A DNA stretch of 64,000 nt from the NCBI RefSeq assembly GCF_003363265.1, contig NZ_QRBF01000001.1, forward strand, positions 310,001 through 374,000, read 5' to 3'. Shown one piece after another: positions 24,054 through 31,483 of the stretch (positions are counted from its first letter, which is position 1; each line of letters starts with the position of its first letter). The notes under the pieces are model-generated. The model was not told the DNA's origin. It did not search any database and saw nothing but the letters and a program-made list of their open reading frames with translations. Origin of the DNA: Dyella psychrodurans. Lineage in GTDB: Bacteria; Pseudomonadota; Gammaproteobacteria; Xanthomonadales; Rhodanobacteraceae. A program made the position numbers and the translations under genes.

Positions 24054-25880
24054 ATGCAGCCCGTCTCTCCACAGGCCTTCGACGGGAAGGCTTTTGTTCG
24101 CACGCTTGCCACTTCTCCCGGCGTTTATCGTTATTTCGACGAGGACGGCGAGCTGCTGTATGTCGGCAAGGCGGGCAACCTCAAGAAGCGCGTCAGCAGC
24201 TACTTCCTCAAGCCGCGCATGGAACCGCGCATCGCGGCGATGGTGTCGCAGATCTCACGCTGCGAGATCACCGTCACACGCACCGAAGCCGAAGCGCTGC
24301 TGCTCGAATCGCAGCTGATCAAGGCGCTCAAGCCGCGCTACAACATCCTGCTGCGCGACGACAAAAGCTATCCCTATATCTATCTCTCCGGTGGCGAGGA
24401 TTACCCGCGGCTCGCCTTTCATCGCGGCGCGCGCAATCAGCCGGGACGCTACTTCGGTCCGTTCCCAAGCGCGTTCGCCGTGCGCGAAAGCCTCAATCTG
24501 ATGCAGAAGCTGTTCAAGGTCAGGCAATGCGAGGACAGCTATTTCCGCAACCGTTCCCGGCCGTGCCTGCAATACCAGATCGGCCGTTGCACCGGCCCTT
24601 GCGTCGGGCTGATCAGTCCGGACGACTACCGCAATGACGTGCGCCACGCGGAAATGTTCCTCGAAGGGCGCAGCAGCGCGGTGATTGACGAACTGGTGGG
24701 TGGGATGGAGCACGCCAGTACGTCGCTAAATTTCGAACGCGCCGCCGCACTGCGCGATCAGATCGCCGCGCTACGCAAACTGCACGCGCAGAACCACGTG
24801 CAAGGCGCAACGGCGGACATGGACGTGATCGCCTGCCGCATCGAATCGGGCATCGCCTGCGTCAGCGTGCTGTTCTTCCGCAACGGCATCAGCCTGGGTA
24901 CGCGCGATTTCTACCCGCGGTTGCCGCTTGATGCCGAGCCTTCGGATGTACTGGCGCAGTTCGTCGCCCAGTACTACCTGGATCGACCCGTGCCGCGCGA
25001 AATCATCCTCGGCGAGACGATCGCGGACGAGCAGCTTCTGGGCGAGGTGCTGGCGCAACAATCCGGGCACGCCGTGGAGATCAAATCGCGCGTCCGTGGC
25101 GACCGTGCGCAGTTCCTGCAGATGGCCGAGCGCAATGCACAGGCCTCGCTGACGTCGCGCATCGCCAGTCGGCAAACCCTGGGTACGCGCTTCGATGATC
25201 TCCAGAATCTGTTGGGCCTCGACGAGTCGCCGCGCCGCATCGAATGCTTTGACATCAGCCACACGCGCGGCGAAGCGACGGTGGCGTCCTGCGTCGTGTT
25301 CGGTCCGGAAGGTCCTGAGAAATCCCACTACCGCCGCTTCAACATCGCCGGCATCACGCCCGGCGACGATTACGCCGCCATGCACCAGGCGCTCACGCGC
25401 CGCTTCCGCAAGGTGGCGGAAGGCGAGGGTGCCCGCCCGGACATCCTGCTCATCGACGGTGGCACGGGGCAGGTGGCGCAGGCGCTGGACGTGCTGCAGG
25501 AGCTGGGCATCACCGGCATCGAAGTGGTGGGCGTCGCCAAAGGCCCAGGCCGGCGCGCCGGCGAGGAAACCCTGATATTGGCCGGATCGGGCCGTGAAAT
25601 TCACCCCGGCCCCACGTCGCCGGCGTTGCACTTGGTGGCGGCCGTGCGTGACGAGTCGCACCGCTTCGCCATCAGCGGCCACCGCAAGCGCCGCGAAAAG
25701 GCCCGTGAACGAAGCGTCCTTGAAGATGTCCAGGGCGTAGGTGCGCGTCGACGTGCCGCGCTGCTCAAGGCTTTCGGCGGCCTGGCTGGCGTCGAAGCCG
25801 CCGGTGTCGAAGAACTGATGCAGGTCAAGGGGATTGATCGCGGCCTGGCCGAACGCATCTATGACGCGCTCCATGCTTGA
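24054..25880 (+). CDS. uvrC: excinuclease ABC subunit UvrC
   Basis: UvrC makes both incisions in nucleotide excision repair. The 608-residue protein has the GIY-YIG nuclease domain at 18-95 (SPGVYRYFDEDGELLYVGKA, LKKRVSSYF) and a UVR motif near 205-240. The RNase-H-like nuclease core contains ECFDISHTRGE and ILLIDGGTGQ. Two helix-hairpin-helix units end the protein (VQGVGARRRAALLKAFG, VKGIDRGLAERIYDAL). pgsA follows 42 bases on, the same uvrC-pgsA order as in E. coli. Confidence 0.97.
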   Translation: MQPVSPQAFDGKAFVRTLATSPGVYRYFDEDGELLYVGKAGNLKKRVSSYFLKPRMEPRIAAMVSQISRCEITVTRTEAEALLLESQLIKALKPRYNILLRDDKSYPYIYLSGGEDYPRLAFHRGARNQPGRYFGPFPSAFAVRESLNLMQKLFKVRQCEDSYFRNRSRPCLQYQIGRCTGPCVGLISPDDYRNDVRHAEMFLEGRSSAVIDELVGGMEHASTSLNFERAAALRDQIAALRKLHAQNHVQGATADMDVIACRIESGIACVSVLFFRNGISLGTRDFYPRLPLDAEPSDVLAQFVAQYYLDRPVPREIILGETIADEQLLGEVLAQQSGHAVEIKSRVRGDRAQFLQMAERNAQASLTSRIASRQTLGTRFDDLQNLLGLDESPRRIECFDISHTRGEATVASCVVFGPEGPEKSHYRRFNIAGITPGDDYAAMHQALTRRFRKVAEGEGARPDILLIDGGTGQVAQALDVLQELGITGIEVVGVAKGPGRRAGEETLILAGSGREIHPGPTSPALHLVAAVRDESHRFAISGHRKRREKARERSVLEDVQGVGARRRAALLKAFGGLAGVEAAGVEELMQVKGIDRGLAERIYDALHA

Positions 25881-25922
25881 TTTGCCCCTCTCGTGCGACA
25901 CTGAACAAAACGGAAGAGACTG

Positions 25923-26534
25923 ATGCGCATCAACCTGCCGACCTGGCTGACGCTGTTCCGCGTAGCGCTGCTGCCGGTGATGGTGCTGGTTTTCTACCTG
26001 CCGTTCCACGGTCACAACCTTACGGCCGCCATCGTCTTCGCCCTGGCAGGCGTCACGGACTGGCTCGACGGCTATCTGGCCCGCCGATTGAACCTGACCT
26101 CCAAGTTCGGTGCCTTTCTCGATCCCGTCGCCGACAAGCTGATGGTGGCGGTGACGCTCTTCATGCTGGTCAACTCCCAGCGCGGCGACTGGTCCGGGAT
26201 CGTCATGGCCATCACGGCCGCGATCATCGTCGGGCGCGAAATCAGCGTCTCCGCCTTGCGCGAGTGGATGGCCGAGATCGGCATGCGCGCCACCGTGCGG
26301 GTGGCTTTCATCGGCAAGCTGAAGACCGTGATGCAGATGGTGGCCCTGATCGTGCTCATTCTTCAGCACGAAAAAAGCGCCGAAGCCTTGCGCCTCTACC
26401 ACATCGGCGAAGCGTTGCTGGTGATTGCCGGCGTGCTGACCATTTGGTCCGGCCTCTACTACCTGCGCGCCGCGTGGCCGGCCCTGCACGGCGACGCCCC
26501 GGTTCTCACGCCCGGGCAAGATCGAAACGCTTGA
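25923..26534 (+). CDS. pgsA: CDP-diacylglycerol--glycerol-3-phosphate 3-phosphatidyltransferase PgsA
   Basis: It makes phosphatidylglycerophosphate, the first committed step to phosphatidylglycerol, in the inner membrane. The 203-residue protein has several membrane helices and the complete CDP-alcohol phosphatidyltransferase signature DG(X2)AR(X8)G(X3)D(X3)D. It reads DGYLARRLNLTSKFGAFLD and then PVAD, near residues 48-70. The start MRINLPTWLTLFRV is typical of PgsA. The -35 of the following tRNA promoter overlaps its stop codon. Confidence 0.95.
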   Translation: MRINLPTWLTLFRVALLPVMVLVFYLPFHGHNLTAAIVFALAGVTDWLDGYLARRLNLTSKFGAFLDPVADKLMVAVTLFMLVNSQRGDWSGIVMAITAAIIVGREISVSALREWMAEIGMRATVRVAFIGKLKTVMQMVALIVLILQHEKSAEALRLYHIGEALLVIAGVLTIWSGLYYLRAAWPALHGDAPVLTPGQDRNA

Positions 26535-26558
26535 CGAGCCCGTGACAGCCGTTACAAT
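26531..26558 (+). promoter_or_regulatory. promoter of the first tRNA-Gly
   Basis: TTGACG (26531-26536) and TACAAT (26553-26558), 16 bases apart, are each one base from the sigma-70 consensus. They sit 13 bases before the tRNA. The -35 overlaps the pgsA stop codon. Confidence 0.8.
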
Positions 26559-26571
26559 GCGCGGCTCCGAT

Positions 26572-26647
<76 letters not shown>

Positions 26648-26653
26648 GATTTC

Positions 26654-26692
26654 AGACAAGGCCCCTGGCGCAAGCTCGGGGCCTTGTCTTAT
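26654..26692 (+). terminator. hairpin after the first tRNA-Gly
   Basis: AGACAAGGCCCC and GGGGCCTTGTCT form a perfect 12-base stem with a 12-base loop, directly after the tRNA. Only TTATG follows rather than a T-run, so it may be a terminator or a 3' processing signal. Confidence 0.55.
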
Positions 26693-26753
26693 GCAGTACT
26701 TCAAGTTTGTGCGGCAAGTGGCTTGAATTGCTGCAAAAAATCAGCTTCGGCTA

Positions 26754-26781
26754 TTCACAACGTGGCCGAATCTGCTATAGT
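26754..26781 (+). promoter_or_regulatory. promoter of the second tRNA-Gly
   Basis: TTCACA (26754-26759) and TATAGT (26776-26781), spaced by 16 bases, each differ from consensus by one base. They lie 13 bases before the second tRNA-Gly, the same distance as at copy 1. Confidence 0.8.
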
Positions 26782-26794
26782 TACAAACTCCGAT

Positions 26795-26870
<76 letters not shown>

Positions 26871-26879
26871 GTTTCAAGC

Positions 26880-26910
26880 AAAGCCTCGGACCACCGGGGT
26901 TTTGTTTTTT
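26880..26910 (+). terminator. terminator of the second tRNA-Gly
   Basis: AAAGCCTCGG pairs with CCGGGGTTTT (two G-T pairs) around ACCA, followed by GTTTTTT: a standard intrinsic terminator. Confidence 0.8.
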
Positions 26911-26950
26911 AGAGAAATCCCGATCCGGTAAGATCGTGATTTCCAGCAAT

Positions 26951-27024
26951 GGCCGGGTGGCAGAGTGGTCATGCAGCGGCCTGCAAAGCCGTGTACGCCG
27001 GTTCGATTCCGACCTCGGCCTCCA
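26951..27024 (+). tRNA. tRNA-Cys (anticodon GCA)
   Basis: The 74-base cloverleaf has the acceptor stem GGCCGGG/CTCGGCC with one G-T pair, discriminator T as expected for tRNA-Cys, and encoded CCA. The anticodon loop CTGCAAA gives anticodon GCA. A TAAGAT -10-like box lies at 26929-26934, with only a poor -35 in the preceding terminator T-run. Confidence 0.96.
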
Positions 27025-27050
27025 TTGCAAATCAAGTGGATCAAACAGTT

Positions 27051-27072
27051 AACCGCCGCAAGGCGGTTTTTT
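27051..27072 (+). terminator. terminator of tRNA-Cys
   Basis: AACCGCC and GGCGGTT form a 7-base stem around GCAA, running into TTTTTTG. It is a clear intrinsic terminator 27 bases after the tRNA. Confidence 0.88.
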
Positions 27073-27340
27073 GTTGCGTGAAATTCCTACGTTTCAGGGC
27101 AAAACCCCTTTTGCCACCCGGTTTCGGATGGCAATTAAAGGAAAAAGGGCAGGGACTTGGCACTACGTCATCAAGCGAGCGGAGTGCTTCCAAAACCCAT
27201 CTATCTGAGCTTCGAGACTGAAATAGAAGGCGATGAATAGGTAGGTCGGCTGGAGGCGTTGCTCGATCGTCGTGTGGTGCGTAAGTGTTAGAAAGGTGGT
27301 GACAGAGGGGGCGGCCGATGGGTCGCTTTTTTGTGGCTGC
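27073..27340. other. gene-poor stretch between tRNA-Cys and hicA
   Basis: This stretch, together with the operator region to 27412, separates tRNA-Cys from hicA. One plus frame (stop TAG at 27238-27240) ends PKPIYLSFETEIEGDE. Read through that TAG, it continues VGRLEALLDRRVVRKC to a TAG at 27288-27290. This may be a decayed small gene, but I do not recognise it. No copy of the tRNA-Cys 3' end is visible up to 29000, so tRNA-directed integration is not supported. Confidence 0.4.
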
Positions 27341-27379
27341 AACATATATGTTTCATGCAACAAAAATGTTGTATACAAT
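27341..27379 (+). promoter_or_regulatory. hicAB promoter with clustered palindromes
   Basis: Three dyads lie within 38 bases: AACATATATGTT (27341-27352), CAACA-AAAA-TGTTG (27358-27371) and TTGTATACAA (27369-27378). A TACAAT -10 box (27374-27379) overlaps the last one. The -35 is weak. HicB antitoxins usually repress their own promoter through such sites. Confidence 0.65.
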
Positions 27380-27412
27380 ACATGCGTACGGTGGCGGCAC
27401 GGCACGGAGGCG

Positions 27413-27588
27413 ATGAAGTACAGCGAATTTATCCGGTGGTTGAGGCGCAGGGCGTAGTTTTTGAGCGGCAGCGCGGCAGCCATCTATTTGTGAAGTTCGA
27501 CGGCAAAACTTCGGTGGTACCGAATCACGGCTCAAAAGAAATACCCGAGCCGCTGAGAAAGAAGATCAGGAAAGACCTCGGCCTGTAA
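27413..27588 (+). pseudogene. hicA: HicA toxin, frameshifted
   Basis: HicA is a small mRNA interferase with a double-stranded-RNA-binding-like fold. The first 14 codons read MKYSEFIRWLRRRA and stop at TAG 27455. The next frame continues exactly where HicA should: GVVFERQRGSHLFVKF, PNHGSKEIPEPLRKKI, KDLGL. One extra G in the GGG run at 27450-27452 would restore a 58-residue protein. The active-site histidine of GSHLF is kept. Either the toxin is inactivated or a sequencing error lies here. Intact hicB follows 31 bases on. Confidence 0.82.
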
Positions 27589-27619
27589 TGGGCCGAGGAA
27601 TCGAGGAAGGAAGAAAACT

Positions 27620-28057
27620 ATGCGCTATGCCGTGAAGTTGATGGAAGACGGTGGTGCCTTCGTGGTTACCTGCCGCGATCTGCCCGCATTCAACAGTGTG
27701 GGCGATACGGTGGAGGAAGCCTTGCGCGAGTCGGTTGATGGGATCGCGTTGGCATTGGAAGGCTACATGGACGAGCGGGCGCCGATTCCCGCCGCGACCG
27801 AAAAGAAGCGCGGGGAACATTGGGTTTCACTGCCGGCGCTGGACGTTGCCAAGATCGGGCTATACCAGGCCATGCTGGCTAACCATCTACGAAAGGCGGA
27901 TCTCGTTCGTCTGCTTGGTGTCCACGCGCCACAGGTGGATAGGCTGCTGAGTCTTTCGCACAAGTCGAAGTTGGAGCAGGTTGAAGACGCGCTCGGGCAC
28001 CTTGGTTATCGGGTGAATGTCACTGTCGAACGCGTGACTGCACGGTACGCGGCCTAA
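27620..28057 (+). CDS. hicB: HicB family antitoxin
   Basis: The 145-residue protein starts after a strong AGGAAGGAAG site. The N-terminal half has the partial RNase-H-like HicB fold (MRYAVKLMEDGGAFVVTCRD, VGDTVEEALRESVDGIALAL). The C-terminal half has a helix-turn-helix, ANHLRKADLVRLLGVHAPQV, for DNA binding. It should neutralise HicA and repress hicAB. With hicA broken it may persist only as a regulator, or be under relaxed selection. Confidence 0.9.
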   Translation: MRYAVKLMEDGGAFVVTCRDLPAFNSVGDTVEEALRESVDGIALALEGYMDERAPIPAATEKKRGEHWVSLPALDVAKIGLYQAMLANHLRKADLVRLLGVHAPQVDRLLSLSHKSKLEQVEDALGHLGYRVNVTVERVTARYAA

Positions 28058-28252
28058 ATTTGCGCGGCCAGGAACTGGCGAGTACAGCCTTGGTGTCGGG
28101 AACGGGTAGCCACTACTGCTCTCTGCTTCACAATGGTCTTTAAAAACGTTGCAGTTGGCCCAGTACCTTTCCGGTTGATCTTCGTCTGCGAGAAGGGTTG
28201 CAAATTCCATAACACGATCCCAAACGTCCGATCTAAGTTCCATCGCTTTCAC
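27887..28252 (-). pseudogene. probable remnant of a small gene after the methyltransferase
   Basis: The frame opens at a GTG or ATG (28252 or 28243), within a few bases of the methyltransferase stop and behind GGGTTGAGGTG. It reads MELRSDVWDRVMEFATLLAD and on to HCEAESSSGYPF, with protein-like composition for about 45 residues. After that the composition changes and the frame runs antisense into the 3' end of hicB. I take it as a 3'-truncated gene with unknown function. A genuine small protein ending elsewhere is the alternative. Confidence 0.35.
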
Positions 28253-28255
28253 ACC

Positions 28256-28828
28256 TCAACCCTTGATCGCGGATAAGCCGCGACCTTTAGCGATCACTCC
28301 GTAGTGAAAAGGACAGCAGTCGCCGAGATGGACGGATTCGATGCTCGTGAATCCTGCTTGTCGAAGCCATTCGATGCACTGCTCGGGCGTCGGCCGAATG
28401 GCGAGCGGTGGTCCGCGCGGTGTCGGAATATCGCTGCGCCAATGCATGACGGAGAGCGTGCCTTCTCGATCAAGTGCAGTGAAGGCCTTTCGCAACAGGG
28501 CAACAGGTTCTTCGATATGCAACAGGTTGTAGATCATCACGTGCGACTGGCTGCCAGGGGCTACGCCGAAGTCGCTTTCGATGAAGTCTCTTTCCACTGC
28601 GCGGATATTTGCGATGCCTAGTTCCTCCGCCTTGCATCGCACGTGGGCGACCATGTCCGGATCGATATCCAGCGCGGTGACGATCCCTCGTGTACGCCGC
28701 GCGGCAACCAGGGTGAAGGTGCCATAGCCGCAACCCAGCTCGACGACGTCGCCGTGTGCGGCTGGCCACAGCTTGTCCATGGCAGCGGAAGCATCGAAAA
28801 AGGATGACCAGGTGGTCTCCTCCGGCAT
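28256..28828 (-). CDS. class I SAM-dependent methyltransferase
   Basis: The 190-residue protein from ATG 28828 (MPEETTWSSFFDASAAMDKL) has SAM motif I VVELGCGYGTF near residues 29-39. The acidic end of strand 2 is ALDIDPDM, motif II/III is RDFIESDF, and HVMIYNLLHIEEP follows, as in UbiE/COQ5-like enzymes. The end (SIESVHLGDCCPFHYGVIAK) is not diagnostic of a substrate. A TTG seven codons earlier is a possible start. It has no clear operon partner except the remnant downstream. Confidence 0.8.
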   Translation of the reverse strand: MPEETTWSSFFDASAAMDKLWPAAHGDVVELGCGYGTFTLVAARRTRGIVTALDIDPDMVAHVRCKAEELGIANIRAVERDFIESDFGVAPGSQSHVMIYNLLHIEEPVALLRKAFTALDREGTLSVMHWRSDIPTPRGPPLAIRPTPEQCIEWLRQAGFTSIESVHLGDCCPFHYGVIAKGRGLSAIKG

Positions 28829-28907
28829 CCCGCTTTCCCGGCCCTTCAAGACCGGCCTCCCGCTGGTTTTATGGGGAAAAGGGGCAGGGGGCGGTGGTCG
28901 GCTGTCA

Positions 28908-28935
28908 TAGTCGTATTGTTGACATAGTCCGACTA
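28908..28935 (+). promoter_or_regulatory. candidate operator and -35 box upstream of the efflux operon
   Basis: A perfect TTGACA (28919-28924) lies between the inverted halves TAGTCG (28908-28913) and CGACTA (28930-28935). CATAGTC also occurs twice in direct orientation, at about 28906 and 28923. The -10 is unclear. The layout suits a repressor site for the downstream RND operon; no regulator gene is adjacent. Confidence 0.4.
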
Positions 28936-29003
28936 CAAAGTAAGCGCTAAGCCAAAACCGCTAGTCTTATGCTGGTATAGGCCATGAGGCTGGAGGCGTT
29001 TCG

Positions 29004-30413
29004 GTGCGGTTGCTTAAAGTTTGGCCACATCAAAAAGCGGCATTTGGCTCGCGCCTGATGCGAGCGGGTGTGTTGGGGGGCGTGCTGGTGTTTGCCGGTT
29101 GCGCGACCTATTCGCCGCTGCCGCTGGGCGACGGTCAGGGCGTCAAGGACGCCTCGCAGCTCACCGTGAATGCCGCGGATATGCCCTTGCCGGCGTTGCG
29201 CACGCATACGTTCGATCCCTCGCATGGCTTGGACGTGACGGATGTGGCCATGCTGGCCGTGGCCAACAATCCCGATCTGCGCCTCTTGCGGGATCAACTG
29301 GGCATAGCGCGCGCGCAGGCTTTTCAGGCAGGGTTGTTGCCGGACCCGCAGATTTCGATCAACCAGGAATTCCTCGATCACGCCGTGCCTGGTTACACCA
29401 CGTCGTATGCCTATGGCATCAGCGAAGACATCACCAGCCTGCTGTTGCGCTCGACGCGGAAGGCCGCGGCGAACAGCCAGGCCGATCAGGTGAATCTGGA
29501 ATTGCTTTGGGCCGAATGGCAGACCATTGCGCAGGCCCGGCTGCTGTTCAATCAAGTGGTCTCCTTGCGCCTGCAGCAACACCAGCTTGCCGACGAACAA
29601 ACGGCGCTGGCACCTGTCGACACCTATGTGCGCAAGGCGTTGCTGGACGGAAACCTGACCCATGACACCGCCAGCCCCGGTATCAATGCGTATGCCGATG
29701 CCAGCAAGCGGCTGTCCGATTGCACGGTTCAACTGCATCAGGCCGAGCATGACCTGCGCCTGCTGCTCGGCCTCGCGCCGGACGCTTCGCTCGATCTGAT
29801 CGGCGAACCGTTCCAGGCGTCGCCCACTGCCGAACAGATGCAGACCGCGCTGAGCGATCTGCCGAAAAGGCGTCCGGATCTGCTGGCCCTGCAGGCTGGT
29901 TACAAGGCGCAGGAAGCCACGCTGCGAGGCGCCATTCGCGCGCAGTTTCCCGCGCTCAGCCTGGGTGTCGATCGTCAGAGCGACAACAGTGGCGTGTTGT
30001 CCCACGGCATCAATATCGGATTCACGCTGCCGTTGTTCGACCGCAATCGCGGCAATATCCGCATCGAAACCGCGACCCGGCAACAGCTCAAGGACGACTA
30101 CGAAGACCGCGTGCTCACCACGCGCAACGACATCACGCAACTGACGGCCGACCTGGAAACACTGAGCCGGCAACGCGATCAATTGCAGATTCAATCCGCG
30201 CGCATGGATGAAGCCAGGCGCGCGGCAGAAGCGGCCTGGCAGAAAGGGTTGCTCGACTGGCCGACGTATCTCTCGATTCGTGCCAATGCATTAAGCGCCG
30301 ACATGGATTACATCGCCGCATGCGATCAGCAATCGCAGCAGGCCATCGCGTTGGAAACGCTGCTCGGCGATACCGATCTTCAACCGCCTTCATCATCTCC
30401 GTCAAAATCATGA
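29004..30413 (+). CDS. outer-membrane efflux lipoprotein (TolC/CusC type)
   Basis: The 469-residue protein starts at GTG 29004, seven bases after GGAGG. It has a lipoprotein signal ending LVFAGC. Two TolC-like repeats of long helices follow (NNPDLRLLRDQLGIARAQAF, then RRPDLLALQAGYKAQEATLR). The strand segments ISINQEF and LSLGVDRQ should form the barrel. It gives the outer-membrane exit for the RND pump encoded two genes downstream, and its stop overlaps the adaptor start as ATGA. The substrate is not evident. Confidence 0.88.
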   Translation: MRLLKVWPHQKAAFGSRLMRAGVLGGVLVFAGCATYSPLPLGDGQGVKDASQLTVNAADMPLPALRTHTFDPSHGLDVTDVAMLAVANNPDLRLLRDQLGIARAQAFQAGLLPDPQISINQEFLDHAVPGYTTSYAYGISEDITSLLLRSTRKAAANSQADQVNLELLWAEWQTIAQARLLFNQVVSLRLQQHQLADEQTALAPVDTYVRKALLDGNLTHDTASPGINAYADASKRLSDCTVQLHQAEHDLRLLLGLAPDASLDLIGEPFQASPTAEQMQTALSDLPKRRPDLLALQAGYKAQEATLRGAIRAQFPALSLGVDRQSDNSGVLSHGINIGFTLPLFDRNRGNIRIETATRQQLKDDYEDRVLTTRNDITQLTADLETLSRQRDQLQIQSARMDEARRAAEAAWQKGLLDWPTYLSIRANALSADMDYIAACDQQSQQAIALETLLGDTDLQPPSSSPSKS

Positions 30414-31483
30414 ATCGACTTTTCCTGACTCGTGCCGCCATCGTGGCGATGCTTGCGTTGCTTGCCGGATGTGGTGGCGGTGCCGCCGATGATGGCGCCG
30501 ACGCCGACGTGAGCGGCCAGGTGCTGGTAACCACCACGGTACCCGTGAGCCGGACGTTCAACGACACGATTCAGGCGTGGGGAAACGCGGCCGGCGATCC
30601 GCATCGTGCCACCAACATAAGTCTGGGGCACGGTGGCTTGGTGACTGCGCTGGATGCCGCGGCAGGACAAAGCGTGCATCGTGGCCAGGCGTTATTGCAC
30701 GTTGCGCCTGATCCTGCCGCGCGCAATGCCTATCGGCAGGCGCAAAGCGCATGGACCCTGGCCAGCGGCGAGTTGAAACGCACCGAGCAAATGGTCGCGC
30801 AGCATCTGGCGACGCAATCCCAGCTCGCCGCGGCGCGCAAGGCACTCGACGATGCGCAAGCAGGGTTGGAAGCACAGCGTGCGCTTGGTGGTGGATCAGC
30901 CGAGGAAATCATCAGCGCTCCGTCCGATGGCGTGGTGACGGTGCTCAACGTCAATCTGGGGGATCGATTCCAGGCCGACGCGCCGTTGTTGTCGTTCACG
31001 TCTTCGCATGGATTGATCGCGCGCCTCAGCGTGCAGCCCGAAGACGCTCCTCGCCTGAAGACAGGGATGCCGGCGTGGGTACAGGGCGAGTACGGTTCTG
31101 CAGACGTGCTGAAGGGGCAGGTCAGCATGGTCGGCCAGTCGGTCGACGCGCAAACGCACCTGGTGCCGCTTCAAGTGACCTTGCCACCCGAGGCCAGTAA
31201 CACGCTGGTGGCAGGTGCCGCGGTGCGCGCCACCATCGATACGGCGGGCTACACGGCCTGGGCTTTGCCGCGCGAGGCGGTGCTCCACGACGACAAGGGC
31301 GATTACGTCTTTACCGTCGATCACGACAAGGCCAAGCGCATCGATGTCACGTTGAAACATCCCGAAGGCGATACCGTCGGCGTGCAAGGCGCACTGGATG
31401 CGAAGACGCAGATCATCGTGCTCGGCAGCTACGAGTTGAATGACGGCGATGCTGTACGCGAACAGCAGGAGTCGTCCAAGTGA
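30410..31483 (+). CDS. RND efflux periplasmic adaptor lipoprotein
   Basis: This 357-residue membrane fusion protein has a lipobox LLAGC near residue 21 followed by a glycine-rich linker. The lipoyl-like hairpin is split around a helical hairpin: LDAAAGQSVHRGQALLHV, then helices with RTEQMVAQHLATQSQLAAAR, then ISAPSDGVVTVLNVNLGDRF. A beta-barrel (PEDAPRLKTGMPAWV) and a membrane-proximal end follow. No His- or Met-rich metal patch is visible. It overlaps both neighbours by four bases. Confidence 0.9.
   Translation: MNRLFLTRAAIVAMLALLAGCGGGAADDGADADVSGQVLVTTTVPVSRTFNDTIQAWGNAAGDPHRATNISLGHGGLVTALDAAAGQSVHRGQALLHVAPDPAARNAYRQAQSAWTLASGELKRTEQMVAQHLATQSQLAAARKALDDAQAGLEAQRALGGGSAEEIISAPSDGVVTVLNVNLGDRFQADAPLLSFTSSHGLIARLSVQPEDAPRLKTGMPAWVQGEYGSADVLKGQVSMVGQSVDAQTHLVPLQVTLPPEASNTLVAGAAVRATIDTAGYTAWALPREAVLHDDKGDYVFTVDHDKAKRIDVTLKHPEGDTVGVQGALDAKTQIIVLGSYELNDGDAVREQQESSK

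Noticed and set aside
24771-26519. 582-codon minus frame across uvrC and pgsA
   Set aside because: It crosses two well-supported genes on the other strand and has His/Asp/Gln-rich shadow composition.
27450-27458. Programmed -1 frameshift in hicA
   Set aside because: No X-XXY-YYZ slippery heptamer, stem or pseudoknot is evident; a lost base is simpler.
26951-28849. A tRNA-Cys-integrated genomic island
   Set aside because: The region after the tRNA looks accessory, but I found no integrase and no second copy of the tRNA 3' end as an attachment site.
27140-28890. GGAAAAAGGGCAGGG near 27140 and GGAAAAGGGGCAGGG near 28874 as flanking repeats of a mobile unit
   Set aside because: The match is short and purine-rich, no transposase is present, and no target duplication is visible.
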